A stretch of DNA of 10,543 bases from an uncultured Myxococcales bacterium. Its GTDB lineage: Bacteria; Myxococcota_A; UBA9042. A program made the translations under genes and the position numbers. The stretch lies in contig CAIXAA010000340.1 in the NCBI GenBank assembly GCA_903917305.1, positions 1 to 10,543 of the forward strand. Direction: 5' to 3'. The notes below the pieces were generated by a model. The model had not been told where the DNA came from. It did not search any database and saw only the letters and a program-made list of their open reading frames with translations. Below are positions 1 through 6,037 of this stretch, piece after piece (the first letter of the stretch is position 1; each line of letters begins with the position of its first letter).

Positions 1-108
1 CTCGACATGAACATCAACCCGATGTTCTTCAACAACGGTCCGTACATCATCTCGGGCAACGCGACGACGCCGTACGCGGTCGACTTCGCGCTCGGCTACG
101 ACTGGTAA
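1..108 (+). CDS. C-terminal end of an unidentified protein, possibly an outer-membrane beta-barrel
   Basis: Frame 1 is open from the window edge to a TAA at 106-108, leaving 35 codons. The peptide alternates polar and hydrophobic residues and ends in VDFALGYDW, with an aromatic last residue. This is compatible with the final strand of an outer-membrane barrel such as an OmpW-like or TonB-dependent protein, but W rather than F is unusual and no family can be assigned. A strong intrinsic terminator lies 21 bases beyond the stop, which supports this being a genuine gene end. The start and most of the protein lie outside the window. Confidence 0.6.
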   Translation, partial: LDMNINPMFFNNGPYIISGNATTPYAVDFALGYDW

Positions 109-129
109 GCCAGCCGCGGCAGGTTCTTT

Positions 130-174
130 GCCAGGCGCCCCGGATCTTCGCGGATCCGGGGCGTCGGCGTTTTT
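130..174 (+). terminator. Rho-independent terminator after the upstream gene
   Basis: An 11-bp perfect stem (arms 136-146 CGCCCCGGATC and 153-163) closes a 6-nt loop. It extends outward through a G-U pair, a G-C pair, one bulged A and three more pairs (130-135 with 164-168). Five T residues follow at 170-174. Stem plus T-run is the classical intrinsic terminator layout, and it separates the partial gene from the next transcription unit. Confidence 0.88.
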
Positions 175-207
175 GGCCGGGAACAGGCACGTGGACAGGG
201 TGTTGTT

Positions 208-237
208 TTGACAGTGCCGGCGCAAGCACCGCACACT
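208..237 (+). promoter_or_regulatory. Candidate sigma-70-type promoter for the lipoprotein gene
   Basis: An exact TTGACA (208-213) is followed after 18 bases by CACACT (232-237), which matches three of six TATAAT positions. It lies between the intrinsic terminator and the lipoprotein start, where a promoter is expected. Transcription would begin near 243-245, leaving a leader of about 46 nt. The -35 is convincing; the -10 is weak. Confidence 0.45.
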
Positions 238-242
238 TGCGC
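220..242 (+). promoter_or_regulatory. Inverted repeat overlapping the lipoprotein promoter (possible operator)
   Basis: GCGCAAG (220-226) and CTTGCGC (236-242) form a 7-bp perfect inverted repeat with a 9-bp spacer. With one bulge the arms extend to 216 and 245. The dyad covers the putative spacer and -10 hexamer, so it could be a repressor site or, if transcribed from further upstream, an RNA hairpin. Both roles are inference. Confidence 0.3.
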
Positions 243-290
243 GGCAGCCGCCGGAACCGGAACCCGAAATCACGCCAGCACAGGAACCGC

Positions 291-1370
291 ATGACCCGCC
301 CGATCTTGCTTCTCGCCTCGCTGCTCTTGTTTGCCGCAGCCTGTTCGCGTCCCGGCGCCCCTGTCGCTACCGCGACCCACGGCGCCGCTGCCCCCGGCGC
401 CAAGCCGGCCGCGCCCGCGCCTGCGCCGGCTGGGGCCGAAGCGGCTGCCGCGCCTGCTGCGACAAACCCGAATCTTCCTGGCTATGTGCGGCCGGAGGGC
501 CCGGTGGCCACGGTCAACGGCCATGACATCGCGGCCGACAAGTTCAACGCCGAGTTCGACAAGCTGGTCGGCGCCGGCACCCGCGTTCCGGCCGACCGCC
601 TGCAGCGCATCGCGCACAACATCCTGCAAAAGCTGGTGGAACACGAGCTGCGCGAGCAGGCGATCGCCAACGAGCACATCGAGCTGACCGAGCCGGAGTT
701 CGAGGAGGCGTACAAGGAGTACCAGGCGCGCTACGTCGACGCCGAAGGCCACTTCAATGATCAGCAGTTCCAGAGCGATCTGCAGCGTGCGCACATGACC
801 GTGGAGCAGCTGCGCGCCCAGATCCGCGAGCAGCGCCTGGCGCGCAAGCTGGTCGAGAAGGCGATGCACATCGACATTGGCGAAGCGGACATGAAGTCGT
901 TTTACGACCAGAATCCGTCGGCTTGGGTCGAGCCGGCGTCGCGCGAGGTGCGGCCGATCATCATCCGGCTGGCGCAGGACGCGGATCCGACGGCGCGCAA
1001 GGCGGCGGAGGACAAGGCGCAGGAGGCCTACAAGCTGCTCAAGAAAGGCGGTGATTTCGAGCAGATCGCACGCCAGTTCGGCGATCAGCCGCTGCCGCCC
1101 ATCCACCTGACGCGCGGCTCGCAGGACGCGGAGCTGGAGCAGGCGGCTTTTGCCCTCAAGGTCGGCGAGGTGTCGGCGCCGGTGCACACGCGCTGGGGTC
1201 TGTACGTGCTGCGGCTCATCGAGAAGAACGAGCAGCGCACGCGGCCGTATCCGGAAGTGCGCGACGAGATTCGTAAAACGCTGGCTTCGCGGCGCTTCTA
1301 CCTGGAAGACCGTCGCATGGTGCAGGAACTGCGCAAGAAGGCCGAAGTCATCGAGAAGCTGCCGTTCTAA
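291..1370 (+). CDS. SurA/PpiC-like parvulin-fold lipoprotein (periplasmic chaperone or PPIase)
   Basis: A 359-residue protein. The ATG at 291 is preferred over the upstream in-frame ATG at 237: it is preceded by AGGAA (282-286) and puts a lipoprotein signal at the very N-terminus, TRP followed by a Leu/Ala core and a lipobox-like AAAC with Cys18. Ser19 follows, so no Asp+2 retention signal, suggesting outer-membrane sorting. Residues 19-62 are an Ala/Pro-rich tether. Residues about 70-200 are a helical SurA_N-like region beginning ATVNGHDI. Residues about 215-312 resemble the PpiC rotamase domain (VRPIIIRL, GGDFEQIARQFG, FALKVGEVSAPVHTRWGLYVLRL). Family members assist outer-membrane protein folding or isomerise prolyl bonds in the periplasm. 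The histidines usual in VRHILV and GYHII are replaced by Pro222 and Tyr305, so catalysis is doubtful. The gene stands alone on the plus strand and overlaps the convergent kinase gene by 4 bp. Confidence 0.9.
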   Translation: MTRPILLLASLLLFAAACSRPGAPVATATHGAAAPGAKPAAPAPAPAGAEAAAAPAATNPNLPGYVRPEGPVATVNGHDIAADKFNAEFDKLVGAGTRVPADRLQRIAHNILQKLVEHELREQAIANEHIELTEPEFEEAYKEYQARYVDAEGHFNDQQFQSDLQRAHMTVEQLRAQIREQRLARKLVEKAMHIDIGEADMKSFYDQNPSAWVEPASREVRPIIIRLAQDADPTARKAAEDKAQEAYKLLKKGGDFEQIARQFGDQPLPPIHLTRGSQDAELEQAAFALKVGEVSAPVHTRWGLYVLRLIEKNEQRTRPYPEVRDEIRKTLASRRFYLEDRRMVQELRKKAEVIEKLPF

Positions 1371-2512
1371 CGCGTCTTGCGCGGCAACGGCAGGCGCAGC
1401 TCGAAGCGCGCGCCGCCCAGATCACCCGTGCCCACGCTGAGTTCTCCAGCGTAGCCCTGCGCGATGCGGCGGCTGACGGCCAGGCCCAGGCCCCAGCCGG
1501 CGTGATCCTTGGTCGTGAAGAACGGCTCGAAGATGCGCTCGCGGTCGCCGGCCGGCACGCCGGGGCCGTCGTCATCGACGCGCAGCACCTGCCACGCGCC
1601 GTCCTGCAGCACCTGCAAGTCCACGTGACCTGAGCCTTTCATCGCATCGGCGGCGTTGAGCACGAGGTTCAGGACGATCTGCTCCACGTGGCTCGCCGAG
1701 GCGTCGGCCGGGTGGCGCGGCTGGCTCGCCCGCAGCGCGATGGCGACGCCGCGGCAGCGCGGGTGCGCCTGCGCCTGGCCTTGCACGCGCAGCGCGACCG
1801 CCGCCAGATCGCAGGGCCGGTCGGCGTCGCGGGTGCGCGGCAGCCCCGGCTGGCTCAAGTCTGCAAGAATCGTATGGATTTGCGCTAGCGACGCCTCGGC
1901 CTGCGCGATGGCGTGCAGCCGCTCCCGCAGATCCGCGCCGCGCGTCTCCAGAACCTGCAGCCGCTCCAGCTGGCCCGCCGCGACCGCCAGCGGCCCGCCG
2001 ACCTCATGCGCCACGCCCAGCGCCAGTCGACCCACCAGCGCCAGCCGATCGCTCTGCGCGAGCTGTTCCTGCGCGTTGTCCGCCGCGTCGCGCAGCGCCC
2101 CCGCCGCACCCAGCTGGCTGGCCAGATCGCGCTGATCCTTGGCCAGCCGGCGGCGGTACCAGGCCAGCGCCGCGGCGATGCGCCCCAGCTCGTCGCCGGC
2201 ATCCGCGATCGGCTCCAGCGCGGAATCTTGCGCAATGTCGCGCTGCAGCGCCTCGATCGGGCGCACCAGCCACAGCTGCAGCGCCGCTACGCCGAGCGCC
2301 AGCGCCAGCGCCAGCACGGCGGCACAGCCCAGCCACAGCGCGATCTCCGCGGCTTGCAGTTGCGCGGCAAGTTGGGTTGCAGCCTCGGGATCGGCCAGAA
2401 GCGCCGCGCGCCCGAGGCGGCCGATCAGCACGCTGGCAAAGGCGGCCAGCGTGCCCAGCGCCACCACCAGCAGCAGCAGCAGCAGCCATTGCGCGCGGCG
2501 CCGCAGCGACAT
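1367..2512 (-). CDS. Membrane sensor histidine kinase
   Basis: A 381-residue transmitter. ATG at 2512 begins one base after the pilD stop (TGA-c-ATG), implying translational coupling; upstream in-frame extension lies inside pilD in another frame and is discounted. Two transmembrane helices (about 10-31 and 57-81) flank a loop of only about 25 residues, so there is almost no periplasmic sensor. A HAMP-like segment follows (82-130), then a short helix. The H-box is at 163-175 with phospho-acceptor His169 in HEVGGPL; the usual Asn of HEIxNPL is Gly. The ATPase region has all boxes: N (LNLVLNAADAM, Asn286), G1 (DDDGPG, 313-318), F (IFEPFFTTK, 327-335) and G2 (GWGLGL, 339-344). It should autophosphorylate and pass phosphate to a response regulator, none of which is encoded here. 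Linkage to pilD recalls PilS-type kinases, but the N-terminus has only two helices rather than the six of PilS, so that assignment is not made. Confidence 0.93.
   Translation of the reverse strand: MSLRRRAQWLLLLLLVVALGTLAAFASVLIGRLGRAALLADPEAATQLAAQLQAAEIALWLGCAAVLALALALGVAALQLWLVRPIEALQRDIAQDSALEPIADAGDELGRIAAALAWYRRRLAKDQRDLASQLGAAGALRDAADNAQEQLAQSDRLALVGRLALGVAHEVGGPLAVAAGQLERLQVLETRGADLRERLHAIAQAEASLAQIHTILADLSQPGLPRTRDADRPCDLAAVALRVQGQAQAHPRCRGVAIALRASQPRHPADASASHVEQIVLNLVLNAADAMKGSGHVDLQVLQDGAWQVLRVDDDGPGVPAGDRERIFEPFFTTKDHAGWGLGLAVSRRIAQGYAGELSVGTGDLGGARFELRLPLPRKTR
2468..2485. repeat. (CAG)6 trinucleotide tract inside the kinase gene
   Basis: Six perfect CAG units on the plus strand. 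On the coding (minus) strand they read CTG and encode the poly-Leu run of the first transmembrane helix (residues 10-15). Gain or loss of units would stay in frame and alter helix length. Confidence 0.85.
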
Positions 2513-2513
2513 G

Positions 2514-3368
2514 TCAGCCACCGAACCAGGCGGCGAGCGCCTTGTCTGCCAGCCGGTGCAGCAGCAGCCACTGCAGCGCGGCCAGCGCCAGGAAGGGCCC
2601 GAACGGCACGGCCAGGTGGCGCACGGAGGAAAGCCCGCGCGACGACACGGCATCGCGCGACAGCGCGGTGTAGGCCAGGGCAAACGCCAGGCCTTGCAGC
2701 GCGCCGAGCAGCAGCACCGCCGGCAGGCTGCGCAGGCCGAGGAAGGCGCCGATGCCCGCGAGCAGCTTGACGTCGCCCGTGCCCAGGCCCTCTCGCCCGG
2801 TCAGCGCGGCGTAGCCCCATTGCACCGCGAACAGGCCGCCGCCCGCCACGAGCGCCGCTGCGCCCGCGTCCTTCCACTCGACGCCGCGCACGGGGCCGCA
2901 CAGCAGCGCCAGGCCGAGGCCGAGCAGCGGCAGCGGCAGGCTCAGCACATCGGGCACGGTGAAGGTGTCGGCGTCGATCAGTGCAATGGCAAGCAGCGCG
3001 AAAACAAAGGCTTGTTCGGCAAGGACGCAGACCAGCACGCGCCACGGCTCGACCGTGTCGGACAGCAGCACGGGCAGCCAGGGCGCCAGGACCGCGAGCG
3101 AGAGCGCGGCCGCCACGCCTTCCACGACAGGATAGCGGATGGAAATCGGGTTCTTGCAGGACGCGCACCGGCCACCCAGCAGGGCATAGCTCAGGATCGG
3201 GATGTTCTGCCACCAGGTGATCGGCGCCAGGCACTGCGGGCAGCGCGAGCGCGGGTGGACCACGGACAGGCCGGCGGGGACGCGGTAGACGACGACGTTG
3301 AGGAAGGAGCCCCACAGCGCGCCCCAGAGGAGCGCGAAACCGTAGGCGATGGCGAGCAGGGTGTTCAC
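2514..3368 (-). CDS. pilD: Type IV prepilin peptidase / N-methyltransferase
   Basis: A 284-residue polytopic inner-membrane protein that cleaves leader peptides of type IV pilins and pseudopilins and methylates the new N-terminal residue. The N-terminal domain begins with a GSFLNVVVYRVP motif (20-31) and has the two zinc-binding pairs C43-PQ-C46 and C68-AS-C71 around the ITWWQNIPILSY segment. The A24 aspartyl protease part carries both catalytic aspartates: Asp132 in LIDADTFTVPD and Asp199 in GTGDVKLLAGIGAFLG. Length is normal for complete PilD. The start is taken as GTG at 3368, because no ATG lies between it and the first conserved motif and further extension would run through the intergenic palindrome; the Shine-Dalgarno match is poor. 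It is first gene of an operon with the histidine kinase. No pilin, pilB or pilC is present in the window. Confidence 0.95.
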   Translation of the reverse strand: MNTLLAIAYGFALLWGALWGSFLNVVVYRVPAGLSVVHPRSRCPQCLAPITWWQNIPILSYALLGGRCASCKNPISIRYPVVEGVAAALSLAVLAPWLPVLLSDTVEPWRVLVCVLAEQAFVFALLAIALIDADTFTVPDVLSLPLPLLGLGLALLCGPVRGVEWKDAGAAALVAGGGLFAVQWGYAALTGREGLGTGDVKLLAGIGAFLGLRSLPAVLLLGALQGLAFALAYTALSRDAVSSRGLSSVRHLAVPFGPFLALAALQWLLLHRLADKALAAWFGG

Positions 3369-3376
3369 GGACCGTG

Positions 3377-3406
3377 AGTCTAGGCGATCACCAGGAATAA
3401 AGGCAA
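3377..3406 (-). promoter_or_regulatory. Weak candidate promoter for the pilD-kinase operon
   Basis: On the minus strand TTGCCT (3406-3401) and TAGACT (3382-3377) are separated by 18 bases, each matching four of six consensus positions. Transcription would start at about the GTG start codon, giving a leaderless or near-leaderless message, which would agree with the missing Shine-Dalgarno sequence. Speculative. Confidence 0.25.
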
Positions 3407-3469
3407 CTTCCTTCGCCGGAGCCGGCGCGTCCGCATCGGCGCGCTCGGCGACCCAGCCAATCGGAAGAC

Positions 3470-3501
3470 GGATCACGCAAGAACAGGTTCTTGCGTGATC
3501 C
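3470..3501. repeat. Perfect 32-bp palindrome in the divergent intergenic region (candidate operator)
   Basis: The arm GGATCACGCAAGAAC (3470-3484) is repeated in exact inverse complement at 3487-3501 around a 2-bp AG centre. It sits in the 211-bp region between divergent pilD and the FAD oxidoreductase gene, ending 8 bp before a promoter-like -35 element. It is less GC-rich than its surroundings. There is no T-run on either side, so an intrinsic terminator is unlikely. A dimeric regulator site is the likeliest use; a REP-like dispersed element is the alternative. The rest of the intergenic stretch shows no gene. Confidence 0.9.
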
Positions 3502-3509
3502 AGTTTGCG

Positions 3510-3538
3510 TCGACAGCCCGCGGCATCGCGGTCATCAT
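3510..3538 (+). promoter_or_regulatory. Candidate promoter for the FAD oxidoreductase operon
   Basis: TCGACA (3510-3515, five of six to TTGACA) and CATCAT (3533-3538, four of six to TATAAT) are spaced by the optimal 17 bases. Transcription would begin near 3545, leaving about 35 nt of leader with a good Shine-Dalgarno (GAGGAAA, 3568-3574). The upstream palindrome is placed as an activator or repressor site would be. Confidence 0.45.
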
Positions 3539-3579
3539 GCGAACGCTCCGCCCGCCGCCACCCTCCCGAGGAAAGCACC

Positions 3580-5217
3580 ATGGATTCGCCGATCGCCAAG
3601 ACCGCCACCCGCGTGCGCAACCCCTTGCCCGAAGGCGCGGTCGACGTCGCCGTCATCGGTTGCGGCCTGGGCGGCTTGATGGCGGCCGCGCGCCTGGCGC
3701 AAAGCGGCTTGCGTGTCGCGTGCTTCGACAGCCACTACGTCGCCGGCGGCTGCGCGACGATGTTCGAGCGCGGCCGCTCCGACGCGCGCTTTCGCTTCGA
3801 CGTCGGCTTGCACTACATCGGCGATTGCGGCCCCGAGGGGCAGATTCCCACGATGCTGCGCAGTGTTGGCGTGTCCCTGGACTACGTGCCCTTGGATCCG
3901 GACGGCTTTGACACGCTGGTGCTGCCGGACTTCCGCTTTCGCATTCCGGCCGACCGCGCCGTGTACCGCGACCGTCTCGTCGCCCAGTTTCCCAGTGAAA
4001 AGCGCGGCATCGACCGCTACATCCAGTTCCTCGAGCACGTCGACTACGCCAGCCGGCGCATGGAGCAGGGTGGCGGCCGCATGGGCGTGGGCGCGCTCGT
4101 CGGCACGCTGCTGCACGGGCGGCTGGCGGCGCGCTACCAGAACGCGACGATTGCGCAAGTCCTCGATAGTTGTACGAAACATCCGCAGCTGCGCGCCGTG
4201 CTGCTTGGCCAGAGCGGCGATTACGGTGTCGCGCCCAGCCAGGTCAGCGCGCTGCTGCACGCCGGGCTCACCAACCACTACTTTCGCGGCGCGTTCTATC
4301 CCAAGGGCGGCGGCCAGGTGATCGCGGACTCCCTCGCGGACGTCATCGAGCAGCACGGCGGCAGCGTGCACCTGCGCTGCGGCATCGAGCGGATCCTCAT
4401 CGAGGACGGCCGCGCCGTCGGCGTGCGCACCGAGGGCCGCGGCGGCAAGGAGGGCGTCGACATCCGCGCCGGCATCGTCTTGTCGAACGCGGACTTGAAG
4501 CGCACGCTGCTGGAGCTGGTCGGCCCCGAGCACCTGCCGAGCGACTGGGTGACGCGCGCCAAGGGGTTCCAGATGGGCGGCGCGCTGTTCCTGACGGTGC
4601 TCGGCGTCGATGCGGACCTCAAGCAGTTCGGCATGGGCGCGACCAACTATTGGCAATTCGACAGCTATGACATGGAGGCGTGCTATGCCGGCGCCTTGCC
4701 GGGCGGCGTGATGCAGCCGCGCGGCTGCTACGTGACGAGCGGGACGCTCAAGGATCCGCAGACGCCGGGCCACGCGCCGCCGGGCGGGTCGAGCCTGGAA
4801 ATCATGGCGCTTTTGCCGGGTGACGCGCACGCCTGGGCCGTCGACCCCGCTGAGATCGACGCCGGACATTACCGCAAGAATGCCAAGTACATGGAGCAAA
4901 AGCAGCGCGTCGAGGACGATCTCGTCGCCCGCGTCGAGCGCATGTTCCCCGGTCTTTCCCAGCACATCGTCCTGCGCGAGTCGGCCACGCCCATCACGCA
5001 CACGCGCTTCACGCGCGCCAGCGACGGCACCGGCTACGGCATCGCCGCTACGCCCGCGCAGTTCATGAAGGGCCGCCCCGGCTACCGCGGCCCGATCCCC
5101 GGCCTCTACTTCGCCGGCGCCTCCACGCGCGCCGGCCACGGCGTCGTCGGCGCGATGACCAGCGGCCGCAACGCCGCGCAGCGCATCGCCGGCGACCTCG
5201 GCAGGTCCTTGCCTTGA
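3580..5217 (+). CDS. FAD-dependent oxidoreductase, phytoene desaturase / carotenoid isomerase / retinol saturase-like
   Basis: A 545-residue flavoprotein of the CrtI/CrtISO/RetSat group (COG1233-type). ATG at 3580 has GAGGAAA five bases upstream; the longer in-frame extension starting at 3505 lacks such a site and overlaps the promoter. The N-terminal Rossmann motif is VAVIGCGLGGLMAAARLA (23-40, GxGxxG at 27-32) with Asp50 ending the second strand and GG at 56-57. FDVGLHYIGD (73-82) and YPKGGGQVIADSLADVI (240-256) are typical of this group, as is the C-terminal FAD-binding segment LYFAGASTRAGHGVVGAMTSG (509-529). Members use FAD to desaturate, isomerise or saturate polyene or isoprenoid chains. 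No phytoene synthase, cyclase or other carotenoid gene is nearby, so the substrate is unknown. The stop overlaps the next start (TTGA), so the two proteins are probably made together. Confidence 0.88.
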   Translation: MDSPIAKTATRVRNPLPEGAVDVAVIGCGLGGLMAAARLAQSGLRVACFDSHYVAGGCATMFERGRSDARFRFDVGLHYIGDCGPEGQIPTMLRSVGVSLDYVPLDPDGFDTLVLPDFRFRIPADRAVYRDRLVAQFPSEKRGIDRYIQFLEHVDYASRRMEQGGGRMGVGALVGTLLHGRLAARYQNATIAQVLDSCTKHPQLRAVLLGQSGDYGVAPSQVSALLHAGLTNHYFRGAFYPKGGGQVIADSLADVIEQHGGSVHLRCGIERILIEDGRAVGVRTEGRGGKEGVDIRAGIVLSNADLKRTLLELVGPEHLPSDWVTRAKGFQMGGALFLTVLGVDADLKQFGMGATNYWQFDSYDMEACYAGALPGGVMQPRGCYVTSGTLKDPQTPGHAPPGGSSLEIMALLPGDAHAWAVDPAEIDAGHYRKNAKYMEQKQRVEDDLVARVERMFPGLSQHIVLRESATPITHTRFTRASDGTGYGIAATPAQFMKGRPGYRGPIPGLYFAGASTRAGHGVVGAMTSGRNAAQRIAGDLGRSLP

Positions 5218-5987
5218 GACGTCTGCTCCTGGGGCTCGCGACCCTGCTCCTGCTGCCGCTCGCCGCCCAGGCGTCGCCGCACCGCCACGACTTCGAGCCG
5301 ACGGACCTGGACATCGACGAGTCCGGCATCTTCGACATCGACCTGCAGTTCGGCCTGACGCGCGACGGCCAGGCCTGGCGCACGCCGCTGCCCGACTTCG
5401 AGCTGGATTACGGCCTGACGAAGTGGTTGGAGATCGACCTGGACGGCACGTTCTCGCTGGCCAGCGCCGCGCGCACCGCCTTTCCGCCCAACCACTTCGT
5501 GTCGGACAACCTGTGGCTCTCGACCAAGATGGGCTTTCTCGACGCGCACGACGAGGACGAGGGGACGACCTGGGCGCTGGGCTTGAAGCAGGGGCCGCGC
5601 CTGCCGGCCTCGCCCGGTTCGCATGGCGTTGGCTACGAAGTGCTCGGTCTCGCCGGCTGGACCCCGAGCTTCGGTCAATTCGTCTTCAACTTTGGCGGTT
5701 TCGTCGATCCGGGCGTCTATGGCCAAGGCCGTCCGACCGGCGTCTCGCTGGGCCTGGATGCCACGATGCCCTGGCCGGCGTCGCCGAAAATGGCCTGGGT
5801 GGCGCAGGTCTTTGGCGGCTGGTATCCGTCGGGCGAGCCGGCCGAGCTCGCCGTGAGCGCCGGCGTCCAGTTCTCGCCGACGCCGATGCTGGATCTCTCG
5901 GTCATGGGCCTGGGCGGTTCGCTGGCGGGTGGCCCGGCGTACGGTGTGCTGATCGGCGTCTCGCCGATGCTGCGGTTGATGCGCTGA
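5214..5987 (+). CDS. Exported beta-barrel-like protein, possibly of the phenol_MetA_deg/transporter outer-membrane type
   Basis: A 257-residue protein. TTG at 5214 shares four bases (TTGA) with the preceding stop; AGG at 5203-5205 lies eight bases upstream. No later start keeps the signal peptide. Residues 1-20 are a signal peptide (RR, Leu-rich core) with a likely cut at AQA20-S21. The rest is built of short alternating-hydrophobic strands with aromatic belts and Gly turns, for example FELDYGLTKWLEIDLDG (62-78) and FVFNFGGFVDPG (156-167), as in outer-membrane barrels. The pattern resembles the putative-transporter family named after the meta pathway of phenol degradation, but that is recognition by eye. 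The N-terminal mature part is acidic (DLDIDESGIFDIDL). It lacks a terminal aromatic residue (ends MLRLMR), unusual for a BAM substrate. Coupling to the FAD enzyme suggests a shared task, perhaps handling a hydrophobic product. Confidence 0.8.
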   Translation: MRRLLLGLATLLLLPLAAQASPHRHDFEPTDLDIDESGIFDIDLQFGLTRDGQAWRTPLPDFELDYGLTKWLEIDLDGTFSLASAARTAFPPNHFVSDNLWLSTKMGFLDAHDEDEGTTWALGLKQGPRLPASPGSHGVGYEVLGLAGWTPSFGQFVFNFGGFVDPGVYGQGRPTGVSLGLDATMPWPASPKMAWVAQVFGGWYPSGEPAELAVSAGVQFSPTPMLDLSVMGLGGSLAGGPAYGVLIGVSPMLRLMR

Positions 5988-5999
5988 CATGGGCATTTG

Positions 6000-6028
6000 T
6001 TGACAACCTCCCGTCCCCTCCGCATCGT
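6000..6028 (+). promoter_or_regulatory. Candidate promoter in front of the DUF4175-like gene
   Basis: Exact TTGACA (6000-6005) lies in the 50-bp gap after the barrel-like gene. At a 17-base spacing sits CATCGT (6023-6028), a poor -10. If used, transcription would begin close to the ATG at 6038, giving a leaderless message; no Shine-Dalgarno sequence is visible there. Read-through from the upstream operon is equally possible. Confidence 0.3.
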
Positions 6029-6037
6029 GCGCCTGCC

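Noticed and set aside
237..290. Longer N-terminus for the lipoprotein from ATG 237
   Set aside because: It would add 18 mostly basic residues before a lipoprotein signal that must be N-terminal, and it overlaps the putative promoter region; ATG 291 has a ribosome site.
1913..3377. Plus-strand open frames across the kinase and pilD genes
   Set aside because: Gln/Arg/Ala-rich shadows; the minus strand encodes proteins with all catalytic motifs of histidine kinases and prepilin peptidases.
3369..3579. Small gene or CRISPR-like repeat in the divergent intergenic region
   Set aside because: There is a single palindrome rather than spaced direct repeats, and no short frame with a credible ribosome site and start.
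3535..5139. 534-residue minus-strand open frame opposite the FAD oxidoreductase
   Set aside because: The plus-strand protein has unmistakable FAD-binding motifs at both ends and a good ribosome site; the minus frame has neither and also crosses the candidate promoter.
5423..6037. Upstream extension of the DUF4175-like frame into the barrel-like gene
   Set aside because: The extension is out of frame with a gene that has a signal peptide and beta-strand pattern; the extra residues are Arg-rich low-complexity.
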